From Deltaproteobacteria bacterium (GTDB lineage: Bacteria; Desulfobacterota; JADFXK01), in assembly GCA_015233285.1 (NCBI GenBank), contig JADFYA010000174.1:1-7516 (forward strand): a DNA stretch of 7,516 bases. The letters are read 5' to 3'. Below, one piece after another: positions 1 to 5,898 of this stretch (the first letter of the stretch is position 1; the number at the start of each line of letters is the position of its first letter). Below the pieces are notes generated by a model, which made no database searches, had not been told where the DNA came from, and saw nothing but the letters and a program-made list of their open reading frames with translations. The translations under genes and the position numbers were made by a program.

Positions 1-142
1 CTCAGCCATTCCAGGGACATTTATCTTCTTTACCACAACGGAATAGCCCGACATGGAGGTGGCAATATTCTTGACCTTGAACTTAAGATTATGAAACAAA
101 GATTTGATGGTCCGGACAAGGATCTCTGGATTTTGGATCTGC
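1..142 (-). repeat. Inverted copy of an internal pilM fragment at the left edge
   Basis: Read on the minus strand, these bases match 4351-4492 of pilM without gaps (position p pairs with 4493-p). There are four mismatches, at 12, 22, 31 and 52, and positions 53-142 are identical. The piece encodes PilM residues 50-96 in antisense to the EtfA frame. Similarity stops exactly at 142, where EtfA-like coding begins. Three differences fall at third codon positions of pilM and one at a first position (Arg93 to Gly). All four are transversions and all lie in the outer 52 bases. This is either a chimeric join (assembly or amplification) or a real inverted partial duplication; I favour a chimera. Confidence 0.95.
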
Positions 143-840
143 TGATTGGCGCATCTGTGGTGGGGAAGGACCTTTCCGCCCGGGTGGCCGGTAAGCTTTC
201 CACCGGTCTGGCCATGGATTGCACCGTTCTCCGGATCGAAGACGGCCGGTTGGTGGCGACGCGGCCTATTTATGCCGGCAAGGCTTTTGCCGATGTGGTT
301 ATCAGCTCTTTTCCGCAGATGGCGACCACCCGGCCCAATGTTATGACCGTCACTCCTCCGGATACCTCTAAGAGCGCCGAAGTGGTCAAGGTGGAGGCCA
401 ATCTATCCGCTGATGATCTGCGGACTAAGGTACTGGAAGTACGTAAGGACGCAGCGGGCAAAATCGACCTGACCGAGGCGGATGTGATCGTCTCCGGTGG
501 CCGGGGGATGAAGGGTCCGGAAAACTATAAGATTCTCGAAGACCTGGCCGCAGTTTTGAAGGGCACGGTAGGTGCGTCCCGGTCCGCTGTTGATGCAGGT
601 TGGCGGTCCCATAGCGATCAAGTCGGTCAGACCGGGAAGGTGGTCACGCCGAACCTGTATATCGCTTGTGGAATCTCCGGAGCCATTCAGCATCTGGCCG
701 GAATGAGCGGGTCTAAGGTCATCGTGGCTATTAATAAAGACGCCGATGCCCCGATTTTCCAGAAAGCCGACTATGGCGTAGTGGCTGACCTGTTCGACGT
801 GGTCCCGGCTATGACCGAGGAAGCCAAAAAGATCATGTAG
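91..840 (+). CDS. etfA: Electron transfer flavoprotein alpha subunit, C-terminal part (5' end replaced)
   Basis: EtfA is the FAD-carrying subunit of the EtfAB heterodimer, a soluble carrier that passes electrons between acyl-CoA or other dehydrogenases and the quinone pool or a bifurcating partner. The C-terminal FAD domain is clear: VIVSGGRGMKG, VGASRSAVDAGW, QVGQTGK, CGISGAIQHLAGM and AINKDADAPIF appear in family order, and the end is complete. Genuine EtfA similarity starts only at about codon 142 (LLIGASVVGKDL). The usual protein is around 320 residues, so roughly the first 90-100 residues are missing. Codons 91-141 are antisense pilM sequence, and the frame stays open to base 1, so the ATG at 91 is not a native start. 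If the junction is real this is a broken gene; if it is an artefact, the intact etfA, probably with etfB before it, lies elsewhere. Family call is firm; gene structure is not. Confidence 0.9.
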   Translation: MKQRFDGPDKDLWILDLLIGASVVGKDLSARVAGKLSTGLAMDCTVLRIEDGRLVATRPIYAGKAFADVVISSFPQMATTRPNVMTVTPPDTSKSAEVVKVEANLSADDLRTKVLEVRKDAAGKIDLTEADVIVSGGRGMKGPENYKILEDLAAVLKGTVGASRSAVDAGWRSHSDQVGQTGKVVTPNLYIACGISGAIQHLAGMSGSKVIVAINKDADAPIFQKADYGVVADLFDVVPAMTEEAKKIM

Positions 841-935
841 TGAACCAGTCAACCGGCAGTAAGATAGATTGCAGGATTTTATTTTCAACCTACCGCGGCT
901 TTAGTGCGCAACCCAAAAACCGGCGAGTCCTACTT

Positions 936-992
936 TGTCATTCCGAACGAATGTGAGGAATCTTAAGATTTCTCGCTTCGCTCGAAATGACA
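936..992. repeat. 57-bp imperfect palindrome (REP/MITE-like)
   Basis: The ends are TGTCATT and AATGACA, and the centre AATCTTAAGATT is a perfect palindrome. The arms pair almost throughout, with a few mismatches and a one-base length difference. From memory, this TGTCATTC...GAATGACA type of repeat is scattered through many environmental bacterial genomes and is often mistranslated as MSFRTNVRN-like peptides. It lies in the leader of the hydrolase gene and explains the spurious upstream extension of that frame (TTG at 935). It could fold in the mRNA leader or be a dead mobile unit. Confidence 0.8.
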
Positions 993-1010
993 AGAGGGAC
1001 CCGCGACAAG

Positions 1011-1016
1011 AAGGAG
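1011..1016 (+). promoter_or_regulatory. Ribosome binding site of the hydrolase gene
   Basis: AAGGAG lies 11 nt before the ATG at 1028. This supports 1028 as the start over the TTG at 935, whose codons run through the palindromic repeat. A GTG at 1016 is in frame but overlaps the motif. Confidence 0.6.
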
Positions 1017-1027
1017 TGGCGAAGTTC

Positions 1028-1789
1028 ATGCCGGATGTGATGGTCCAGGGGAAAATCGGGCACTATGAGACCGGTCGGTCAGGGCTCAGGCCAGGTCTAA
1101 AGTCCATTATTTTTGTTCACGGGGCGGGAGGCGGCCTGACCGGATGGCAAGCCTACCTCAATCCGCTGGATGATCGGCTAAACGCCCTGGCCATTGACTT
1201 ACCGGGGCACGGCCAATCCCCCGGACCGGGACGGCAGACAATCGAGGATTATGTTCAGTGGTTGGAAGAGCTGATCCAGGCGCTGGATCTGCCGGAGGTC
1301 TACCTGGCCGGGCATTCCATGGGCGGGGCCGTGGCCATGAGGTATGCCCAGACATTTCCTCAGAAGGTGACGGGCCTGGTCCTCGTAGGGACCGGGGCTC
1401 GACTGCGGGTGACGTCTCAGATTCTTGGGGGCATCAGGGCTGAATTTGAGAAAACAGTCGATTTCATCCTGAAAGCCTGCTTTGCCGCGGAGCCCGCCCC
1501 GGCCATCCGGCGCGAAACCAAAAGGCTCATGCTCCAGGCCGGCCCGGAGGTGATGTGGGGGGATTTCCACGCCTGCGATCAGTTTGACATGACCTCTGAT
1601 CTGAGTTCAATTCAGGTCCCTTGCTTGATTTTGTGCGGCCAGAATGACGTTCTCACCCCTCCCAAATACTCCGAATACCTCCACCAAAATATCACCGGCT
1701 CCCGCCTGGCCATAATTCCCCAGTCCGGCCACCTGCTTATGGTGGAAAGTTACTCCGTCGTGCTCACCCACCTTAAATCATTCCTCTAA
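1028..1789 (+). CDS. Alpha/beta-fold hydrolase
   Basis: A 253-residue single-domain alpha/beta hydrolase, probably cytoplasmic as no signal peptide is visible. The oxyanion-hole motif HGAGG is at residues 31-35. The nucleophile elbow GHSMGG is at 95-100 with Ser97. The acid is probably Asp207 in CGQNDVLTP and the base His235 in SGHLLMVE, so the triad looks complete. Length and the LPGHGQS segment resemble the esterase/BioH/MhpC-like branch of the fold. Substrate cannot be assigned: esters, lactones, C-C bonds or thioesters are all possible. It follows etfA after 187 nt and converges on the HNH gene. Its TAA stop lies within the left end of the large inverted repeat. The ATG was chosen because of AAGGAG upstream and because upstream codons are repeat sequence. 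Confidence 0.88.
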   Translation: MPDVMVQGKIGHYETGRSGLRPGLKSIIFVHGAGGGLTGWQAYLNPLDDRLNALAIDLPGHGQSPGPGRQTIEDYVQWLEELIQALDLPEVYLAGHSMGGAVAMRYAQTFPQKVTGLVLVGTGARLRVTSQILGGIRAEFEKTVDFILKACFAAEPAPAIRRETKRLMLQAGPEVMWGDFHACDQFDMTSDLSSIQVPCLILCGQNDVLTPPKYSEYLHQNITGSRLAIIPQSGHLLMVESYSVVLTHLKSFL

Positions 1790-1874
1790 CTCGTTGCACG
1801 TTACATGTCAATGTCATTGACTTAAGCGGGCGAACAATCGTGCTAACTTTTTTAAAATAGACCATTCCGAATAA

Positions 1875-1918
1875 GCCCCAACGGGGCGCTCTAGGTTAGC
1901 CCAGGGCAGCGCCCTGGG
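1875..1918 (+). terminator. Double stem-loop in the left arm, possible terminator
   Basis: Two hairpins stand side by side: a 5-bp stem with 3-nt loop (1875-1887) and a perfect 8-bp GC-rich stem with 3-nt loop (1900-1918). They lie about 85-130 nt after the hydrolase stop. No T-run follows, so intrinsic termination is uncertain; RNA 3'-end protection is equally possible. Confidence 0.4.
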
Positions 1919-2074
1919 AAATACGGCATGTTACGTGTCAGCAGGATGGTCAGGTGATCAACCAACCCATGGAGCCGTTTCCTTTGAATGAGATACCCGG
2001 CTACGGCTGAGGTGCTGAATTGCCAAGGATTTTATGAGGGCGTTATAGGTTATTTTGTATAGTTGTTACCCATC

Positions 2075-2118
2075 CCCAGAGCGCTGCCCTGGGCTAACCT
2101 AGAGCGCCCTTTCAGGGC
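2075..2118 (-). terminator. Double stem-loop in the right arm, possible terminator of the HNH gene
   Basis: This is the mirror of the left-arm hairpins. A 5-bp stem is at 2106-2118 and an 8-bp stem with one mismatch at 2075-2093. Compared with the left arm, the loop-closing C-G pair of the small hairpin has become T-A, keeping the stem intact. It lies downstream of the minus-strand HNH gene. No T-run is present. Confidence 0.4.
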
Positions 2119-2195
2119 TTAATCGGAATTGGCCATTTATTAAAATCAGATCCGATTGACCTGCCCTTAAATCAATGACATTGACCAGCAACCAG

Positions 2196-3371
2196 TTAGG
2201 CCGTCCAGGGCCGCGTCGGGAATGACCGGCGAAGACTGCTCAAGACGTTGAGTGTATGGGTGACGATCTCCTGTTGTTGGTCATCCATGTTCCGGGGCAC
2301 TTCTTTGACTATGAATCGCCTAAAAGTTACGGCCACGTCACCTGCAATTAAGGGGTGCCCGGAGGCCAGACATAGGGCGGTATGCCTCTCGAGCCGTTCT
2401 CGCAAGGCCGTGGTGTCTTTCAGCACCAGGTCATGTTTGCCGGCCCGGCCCCGATTGCATTCAGGGCAAGCAGGACAGAGGTTCCAGAACAGGTTGACCG
2501 GAAAACGGCGGAAAGGCGCCAGGTGATCGAGTTCCCAAACACCGGGTAATGGGCGGCCGCAGTAATGGCATTCAGACAATCCAATGTCGCGGTAGGCTTG
2601 CCGGTAACGACGGATTAAGGTGCTGTTCCGGGGTCTAGGCTGGATCCCGGTGGCCTGAAAAAAGGTCTCTACCTGCAAGCCGGCGGAGTAGCGGGAACAG
2701 ACCTCTGCCCAGCGTTTTAGGACGGCGTCACGCAACCAGAAGCGCATGGCCGCTAAATCCTGGTAAACGCGGTCCGATAATTGGAGGTACTTCGTTTCAG
2801 CCGCCTCCAGGTCGGGGTAAGACATGAGCCCCCGGGGCTTCGGGGGCCGTGAATTTGGCTCCAGCCGTGGCTGATCGGGCCTGAAATCGCAGGTGACAAC
2901 ATCGAATAAATGAATTTTCCGCTGCTTGACATTTGGAAACCGGATCAGGGGATACCTGATGATGGCCTGCCGGATTTGGCGCAACAGCCTGGCCGCGGCC
3001 GGGTGAAGGGGGCGGGCGGTATCGAGATAATCCATGATGGTCAAGGGGGATCTATCCCGGTCTAACGCGGGACCGATGAATCGGTGGGTCTGATTTGCAT
3101 CTTTGAATTCTTCAAAATATCTGGTCAGGGAGAATGTGGCGGCATGGCCGGAAGTAGGGGCTTGGTTTATTCTGGACGCCAGCAAGGGCCAATAGTATTC
3201 CAGGTATCTCCGGGCAAATGTCAGCAAAGGCCAAAGATGGACGCCGTTTCCGGAACGTCGGCAAGGACTCTCGATGATCAGATCAACCAGAGCTCGAAAC
3301 AAGGCGAACTTGTATGTAGATGAGACGTGCCCAAAGGTGAGGATGGATTCAATGGCCCTGGAGGTTTCCAT
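2196..3371 (-). CDS. HNH endonuclease domain protein
   Basis: A 391-residue soluble protein with an HNH nuclease module near the C-terminus. Zinc-knuckle cysteines are C268xxC271 and C299xxC302 (also C305). The catalytic segment is ELDHLAPF with D282 and H283, and asparagines 293, 297 and 306 follow in NLFWNL and ECNRGRAGK. About 240 residues precede it, with segments STYKFALFRALVDLI and YLEYYWPLL. From memory, similar N-termini occur in HNH proteins of roughly 350-400 residues that I believe include phage-defence and mobile-element nucleases; this was not checked. The ATG at 3371 has AGGAG 8 nt upstream, better than the TTG at 3416. The gene stands alone: no methyltransferase, helicase or integrase is adjacent, so a restriction role is unproven. 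It converges on the hydrolase gene, its TAA lying in the repeat element. DNA is the likely substrate; specificity unknown. Confidence 0.8.
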   Translation of the reverse strand: METSRAIESILTFGHVSSTYKFALFRALVDLIIESPCRRSGNGVHLWPLLTFARRYLEYYWPLLASRINQAPTSGHAATFSLTRYFEEFKDANQTHRFIGPALDRDRSPLTIMDYLDTARPLHPAAARLLRQIRQAIIRYPLIRFPNVKQRKIHLFDVVTCDFRPDQPRLEPNSRPPKPRGLMSYPDLEAAETKYLQLSDRVYQDLAAMRFWLRDAVLKRWAEVCSRYSAGLQVETFFQATGIQPRPRNSTLIRRYRQAYRDIGLSECHYCGRPLPGVWELDHLAPFRRFPVNLFWNLCPACPECNRGRAGKHDLVLKDTTALRERLERHTALCLASGHPLIAGDVAVTFRRFIVKEVPRNMDDQQQEIVTHTLNVLSSLRRSFPTRPWTA

Positions 3372-3379
3372 ATCATCAA

Positions 3380-3384
3380 CTCCT
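3380..3384 (-). promoter_or_regulatory. Ribosome binding site deciding the HNH gene start
   Basis: AGGAG on the minus strand is separated by 8 nt from the ATG at 3371. The upstream in-frame TTG (3416) has no comparable site, so the shorter protein is preferred. Confidence 0.65.
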
Positions 3385-3571
3385 ATGGAAAGGCAAAGGA
3401 AAGGGTGCCGATCCAATGCTGCGTGGCGGCTTGTTGTGGTTTTGTAGTAATTGTATTTTGGGGCTTGCCAAGATATTTTGCAAGCATTTTTTGCTTTGCC
3501 TGAGCTCCCGGGCTTCCTCTACAAACACGGGGTGAAAGGAACTCGACATTTGAGAAGCGCTGAATAGAGAG

Positions 3572-3630
3572 AACATGCCGATGTTACAACATATAAGCAT
3601 AGCATGATGATAAATTACTTTAACATGCCG
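3572..3630. promoter_or_regulatory. Pair of AACATGCCG dyads, possible operator
   Basis: AACATGCCG occurs at 3572-3580 and again at 3622-3630, exactly 50 bp apart. Each copy continues into a partial dyad: AACAT-GCCG-ATGTT at 3572-3585, and AACA-TGCCG-TGTT at 3622-3634. Paired dyads upstream of the HNH gene and far upstream of the helix-turn-helix gene could be binding sites for a regulator. No regulator can be assigned from sequence. Confidence 0.3.
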
Positions 3631-3839
3631 TGTTTGCTAATATTTCTAAAATTATGATCGAATATGGGATATAGATGTCAAGTAATTTGAGTCAATGTAA
3701 GTAAAACAAATAAAATCCTGATGAGATAAAAACACATGTGGCCGGCGTTAATCTATCTACAATATATTGAGCTATTCTCGTAGTTGGTACGATATACAGA
3801 ATAACTAAAATTAATTTTAAATAATTTTATGTACTATGC

Positions 3840-3868
3840 TTGACAGGACACGGAGATTTCAGTATCCA
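3840..3868 (+). promoter_or_regulatory. Candidate promoter for the regulator-pil operon
   Basis: A perfect TTGACA (3840-3845) is followed after 17 bp by TATCCA (3863-3868), a poor -10 match. AT-rich tracts just upstream could act as an UP element. It lies about 100 bp before the regulator start. Tentative. Confidence 0.25.
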
Positions 3869-3965
3869 TTATTGCAACAATATTAATTCAAAAGCTCCCA
3901 AGAAACCCAAATCGCCCACTGGTCCAGGGAGAAAAGATTATAGAAAACTTTAGGGGGCACGGAAC

Positions 3966-4169
3966 ATGAGCAACATGAGCAAATTGAAAAAGGTCAGGGA
4001 AGAACTTCTGATGAGCAAGGCGGAATTAGCCCGGAAGGCAGGAATTTCCCCACTGACCGTTGACCGCATAGAAAAAGGCATGGATTGCCGCATGGAAACA
4101 AAACGAAAGATTCTTCAAGCCCTGGGCATTAATCTGGCTGAAAAAGAGAAGATTTTTGAGATCGATTAG
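3966..4169 (+). CDS. Small Xre/Cro-like helix-turn-helix regulator
   Basis: A 67-residue protein made up of little more than a helix-turn-helix domain. Helix 2 is about SKAELARKAG (17-26) and the recognition helix about ISPLTVDRIEKG (27-38). The rest, with basic METKRKILQAL, completes the bundle. It should bind DNA as a dimer; there is no ligand domain. It is the first gene of the cluster, ending 35 nt before pilM on the same strand. I recall similar short regulators ahead of pilM in deltaproteobacteria, which would suit autoregulation or control of pilus genes, but this is inference. AGGGGG (3952-3957) lies 8 nt before the ATG at 3966. A tandem 9-bp duplication (AACATGAGC twice, 3963-3980) creates a second in-frame ATG at 3975. 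Confidence 0.85.
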   Translation: MSNMSKLKKVREELLMSKAELARKAGISPLTVDRIEKGMDCRMETKRKILQALGINLAEKEKIFEID

Positions 4170-4204
4170 CTGTGATTTAAACCTTGGGCCACGGGATTCA
4201 GCTC

Positions 4205-5281
4205 ATGAAACTTTCTAAAAAAAAGCCTATAATCGGTCTCGATATTGGGACTCATACGATAAAGATGGCCGAGGTGGTGTCAACTAAAAGCGGCTATCGG
4301 TTAACCGGCATAGGCATGGCCAGGATTCCTCCCGATGCACTGGTCGAGGGGCAGATCCAAAATCCAGAGATCCTTGTCCGGACCATCAAATCTTTGTTTC
4401 ATAATCTTAAGTTCAAGGTCAAGAATATTGCCACCTCCATTTCGGGCTATTCCGTTGTGGTCAAGAAGATCAATGTCCCTCGAATGGCTGAGGATGCTCT
4501 GGCCGAGAATATCAGGTTTGAAGCGGAACAGTACATCCCCTTCGACATCAATGAAGTCAATATAGATTTTCAGATTTTAGAACAGCCCAAAGAAGAAGGT
4601 ATGGTTGACGTCTCCTTTGACCGCATGGAGGTTATTTTGGTTGCGGCAAAGAACGATATAATAAATGAATATGTTGAGCTCATTGATAAGGCAAAACTAA
4701 CTCCCAGCGTTGTCGATGTCGACGCCTTTGCCCTGGAAAATGTTTATGATACCAATTACGATTATGATGAGGAAGCCGCAGTGGCTTTGGTCGATATCGG
4801 GGCCAGCCAAATAAACATAAATATTGTCCAGGGCGGGCTGTCCATTTTCACTCGCGACGCGCCCACCGGTGGGAATCAAATCACTTTGGAAATAGCTCGG
4901 GAGTTCGGGGTGGATTACGAAGAAGCCGAGCAGATGAAACTGGGTTACAACCTGGATAAAAACAAGCTTATCGCCCTGGAAGACATCTTTATCGCCGCGG
5001 CGACTGCCTGGAGCCGAGAGATTAAGCAGGCCGTGGACTTTGTGTCCGGTTCCCTGAGAGGTGGTAAGATCAACCGGTTGGTTTTGAGCGGCGGCAGTTC
5101 CATGATACCCGGATTTGCCCAATACATGGCCCGAGAATCCGGTATCCCGGTGGAGCATATCGATCCGTTTGCCAAGCTGAGTTTTGATTCTCGAAAAATC
5201 GACGCGGAGTATCTCAAGGCCATCGCGCCGCAAGCCGCCATTGTGATCGGGCTGGCTTTAAGACGGGTGGGGGACAAATGA
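4205..5281 (+). CDS. pilM: Type IV pilus assembly protein PilM
   Basis: PilM is an actin-like (FtsA-related) cytoplasmic ATP-binding protein that docks on the N-terminal tail of PilN and anchors the pilus alignment complex. The 358 residues match the usual length of about 350. Visible nucleotide-fold motifs are GLDIGTHTIKMAEV (11-24, phosphate 1), VALVDIGASQININIVQGG (193-211, phosphate 2) and LVLSGGSSMIPGF (292-304, adenosine). The family segment ENIRFEAEQYIPF (101-113) is also present. The ATG at 4205 has GGGA 8 nt upstream and gives the typical MKLSKKKP start; the TTG at 4184 would add seven atypical residues without a good site. Its last codons overlap pilN by ATGA. Residues 50-96 are the part duplicated in inverted form at the left edge of the window. 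Confidence 0.95.
   Translation: MKLSKKKPIIGLDIGTHTIKMAEVVSTKSGYRLTGIGMARIPPDALVEGQIQNPEILVRTIKSLFHNLKFKVKNIATSISGYSVVVKKINVPRMAEDALAENIRFEAEQYIPFDINEVNIDFQILEQPKEEGMVDVSFDRMEVILVAAKNDIINEYVELIDKAKLTPSVVDVDAFALENVYDTNYDYDEEAAVALVDIGASQININIVQGGLSIFTRDAPTGGNQITLEIAREFGVDYEEAEQMKLGYNLDKNKLIALEDIFIAAATAWSREIKQAVDFVSGSLRGGKINRLVLSGGSSMIPGFAQYMARESGIPVEHIDPFAKLSFDSRKIDAEYLKAIAPQAAIVIGLALRRVGDK
4351..4492 (+). repeat. Internal pilM segment matching the window's left edge
   Basis: This is the counterpart of bases 1-142 in opposite orientation. Here it sits in an intact pilM frame, so this copy is the original and the left-edge copy is the displaced one. Confidence 0.95.
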
Positions 5282-5892
5282 TTCGGATAAACTTACTGCC
5301 ATTCCGGGAAAAGAGAAAACGAGAAAACGTCCTCCGGCAGGTGGTCATCTTTTTTGTGAGCGTGACCGTCGTCGGATTGGTCTTGTTTCTGGTCGGCTAT
5401 AATCAAACCAACGACATTGAGCGCCTCCAGGGTCAACAAAAGCAGTTGAACATCCAACTGGTCGAGTATCAAAGAATTCTTGATAAGATAACAAAAGCGG
5501 AGAAAGACAAAGAAGAGATTCAGCGTATGGCCAGGGTCATTCTGGATTTAAACAAGAATCGGACCGGGGCCGTAAGAATGCTCGATGAAATGAGCATCCG
5601 AATTATCAGCAACCGGATATGGCTGACCAAAATAAGCCAGAGCGGCGGTTCAATGACCCTGGACGGGATGTCCATGGACAATAAAACATTGTCCGATTTC
5701 ATGGTCGCCTTGGAGGAGTCAAAGTATTTCGCCAACGTCAACCTGGCTTATTCTCAGCAAAGGAAAGTGGACAAATTAGAACTTAAGCAATTTGTTATAA
5801 GTTGCACCGTATATTTTGAATCGGAAGGGAAACTGAAAAAAGGGCCGGACAACGCCCCGGATAAGTCAGGAAAAAAGACAAAGAATGGATAA
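5278..5892 (+). CDS. pilN: Type IV pilus assembly protein PilN
   Basis: PilN is a single-pass inner-membrane protein whose short cytoplasmic tail binds PilM and whose periplasmic part pairs with PilO. At 204 residues it is of normal size. It opens with the diagnostic MIRINLLPFR, the PilM-binding tail, followed by basic residues (EKRKRENVLR) and a membrane helix at about 21-41. A charged coiled coil spans about 43-95. A compact alpha/beta domain runs from about 110 to 182, including IWLTKISQSGG and TLDGMSMDNKTLSDFMVALE. The lysine-rich end (186-204) is probably disordered. The start overlaps the pilM stop in ATGA, which implies translational coupling; a G-rich run just upstream in pilM may serve as ribosome binding site. 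Confidence 0.95.
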   Translation: MIRINLLPFREKRKRENVLRQVVIFFVSVTVVGLVLFLVGYNQTNDIERLQGQQKQLNIQLVEYQRILDKITKAEKDKEEIQRMARVILDLNKNRTGAVRMLDEMSIRIISNRIWLTKISQSGGSMTLDGMSMDNKTLSDFMVALEESKYFANVNLAYSQQRKVDKLELKQFVISCTVYFESEGKLKKGPDNAPDKSGKKTKNG

Positions 5893-5898
5893 CTGCCC

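Larger units (their letters stand above)
1786..2199. repeat. Large inverted-repeat (MITE-like) element between convergent genes
   Basis: Two imperfect arms of about 115-135 bp face each other around a spacer of about 155 bp. Both outer ends read CTAACT inward and contain the stop codons of the flanking genes. Moving inward come GTTGC-type units, GTCAATGTCATTGA followed by TTAAG, an AT-rich patch, ATTCCGA-TAAGCCC, and a GC-rich core (1875-1918 paired with 2075-2118, 39 of 44 identical). No ORF of note lies inside. It may act as a bidirectional transcription barrier. Its layout suits a non-autonomous mobile element, but no transposase or clear target-site duplication is visible. Confidence 0.85.
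3385..3965. other. Long AT-rich intergenic region
   Basis: These 580 bases separate the divergent HNH gene and the pilus-operon regulator. From about 3585 the sequence becomes strikingly AT-rich compared with all surrounding genes. It includes the 14-bp palindrome TAAAATTAATTTTA at 3806-3819. I see no tRNA, no convincing ORF and no transposase remnant. A 74-codon frame on the minus strand (3376-3600) has no recognisable content. The region must hold promoters for both divergent genes and could bind nucleoid proteins or hide a small RNA. Confidence 0.6.

Noticed and set aside
30..224. Minus-strand frame sharing a peptide (SKIQRSLSGPSNLCF and more) with a plus-strand frame at 4335-4565
   Set aside because: The shared peptide is the out-of-frame translation of the duplicated pilM DNA. 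It proves the inverted repeat, not a protein family.
403..888. 161-codon minus-strand frame opposite etfA
   Set aside because: Antisense shadow of a clearly coding gene; no recognisable domain or ribosome binding site.
1199..1570. 123-codon minus-strand frame opposite the hydrolase
   Set aside because: Shadow of the hydrolase gene, whose catalytic motifs fix the true frame.
1919..2074. Possible small RNA or peptide inside the convergent-gene element
   Set aside because: No ORF of note, promoter pair or strong internal fold was seen; nothing beyond spacer sequence can be supported.
3463..3493. 6-bp stem (GCTTGC/GCAAGC) followed by ATTTTTTG, resembling an intrinsic terminator on the plus strand
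   Set aside because: The loop is 11 nt, the stem is weak, and no plus-strand gene ends upstream; likely chance.
3376..3600. 74-codon minus-strand frame upstream of the HNH gene
   Set aside because: Overlaps the HNH start region in another frame, shows no domain, and runs into the AT-rich spacer.
4697..5233. 178-codon minus-strand frame opposite pilM
   Set aside because: Long but entirely antisense to conserved PilM motifs; composition typical of a shadow frame.
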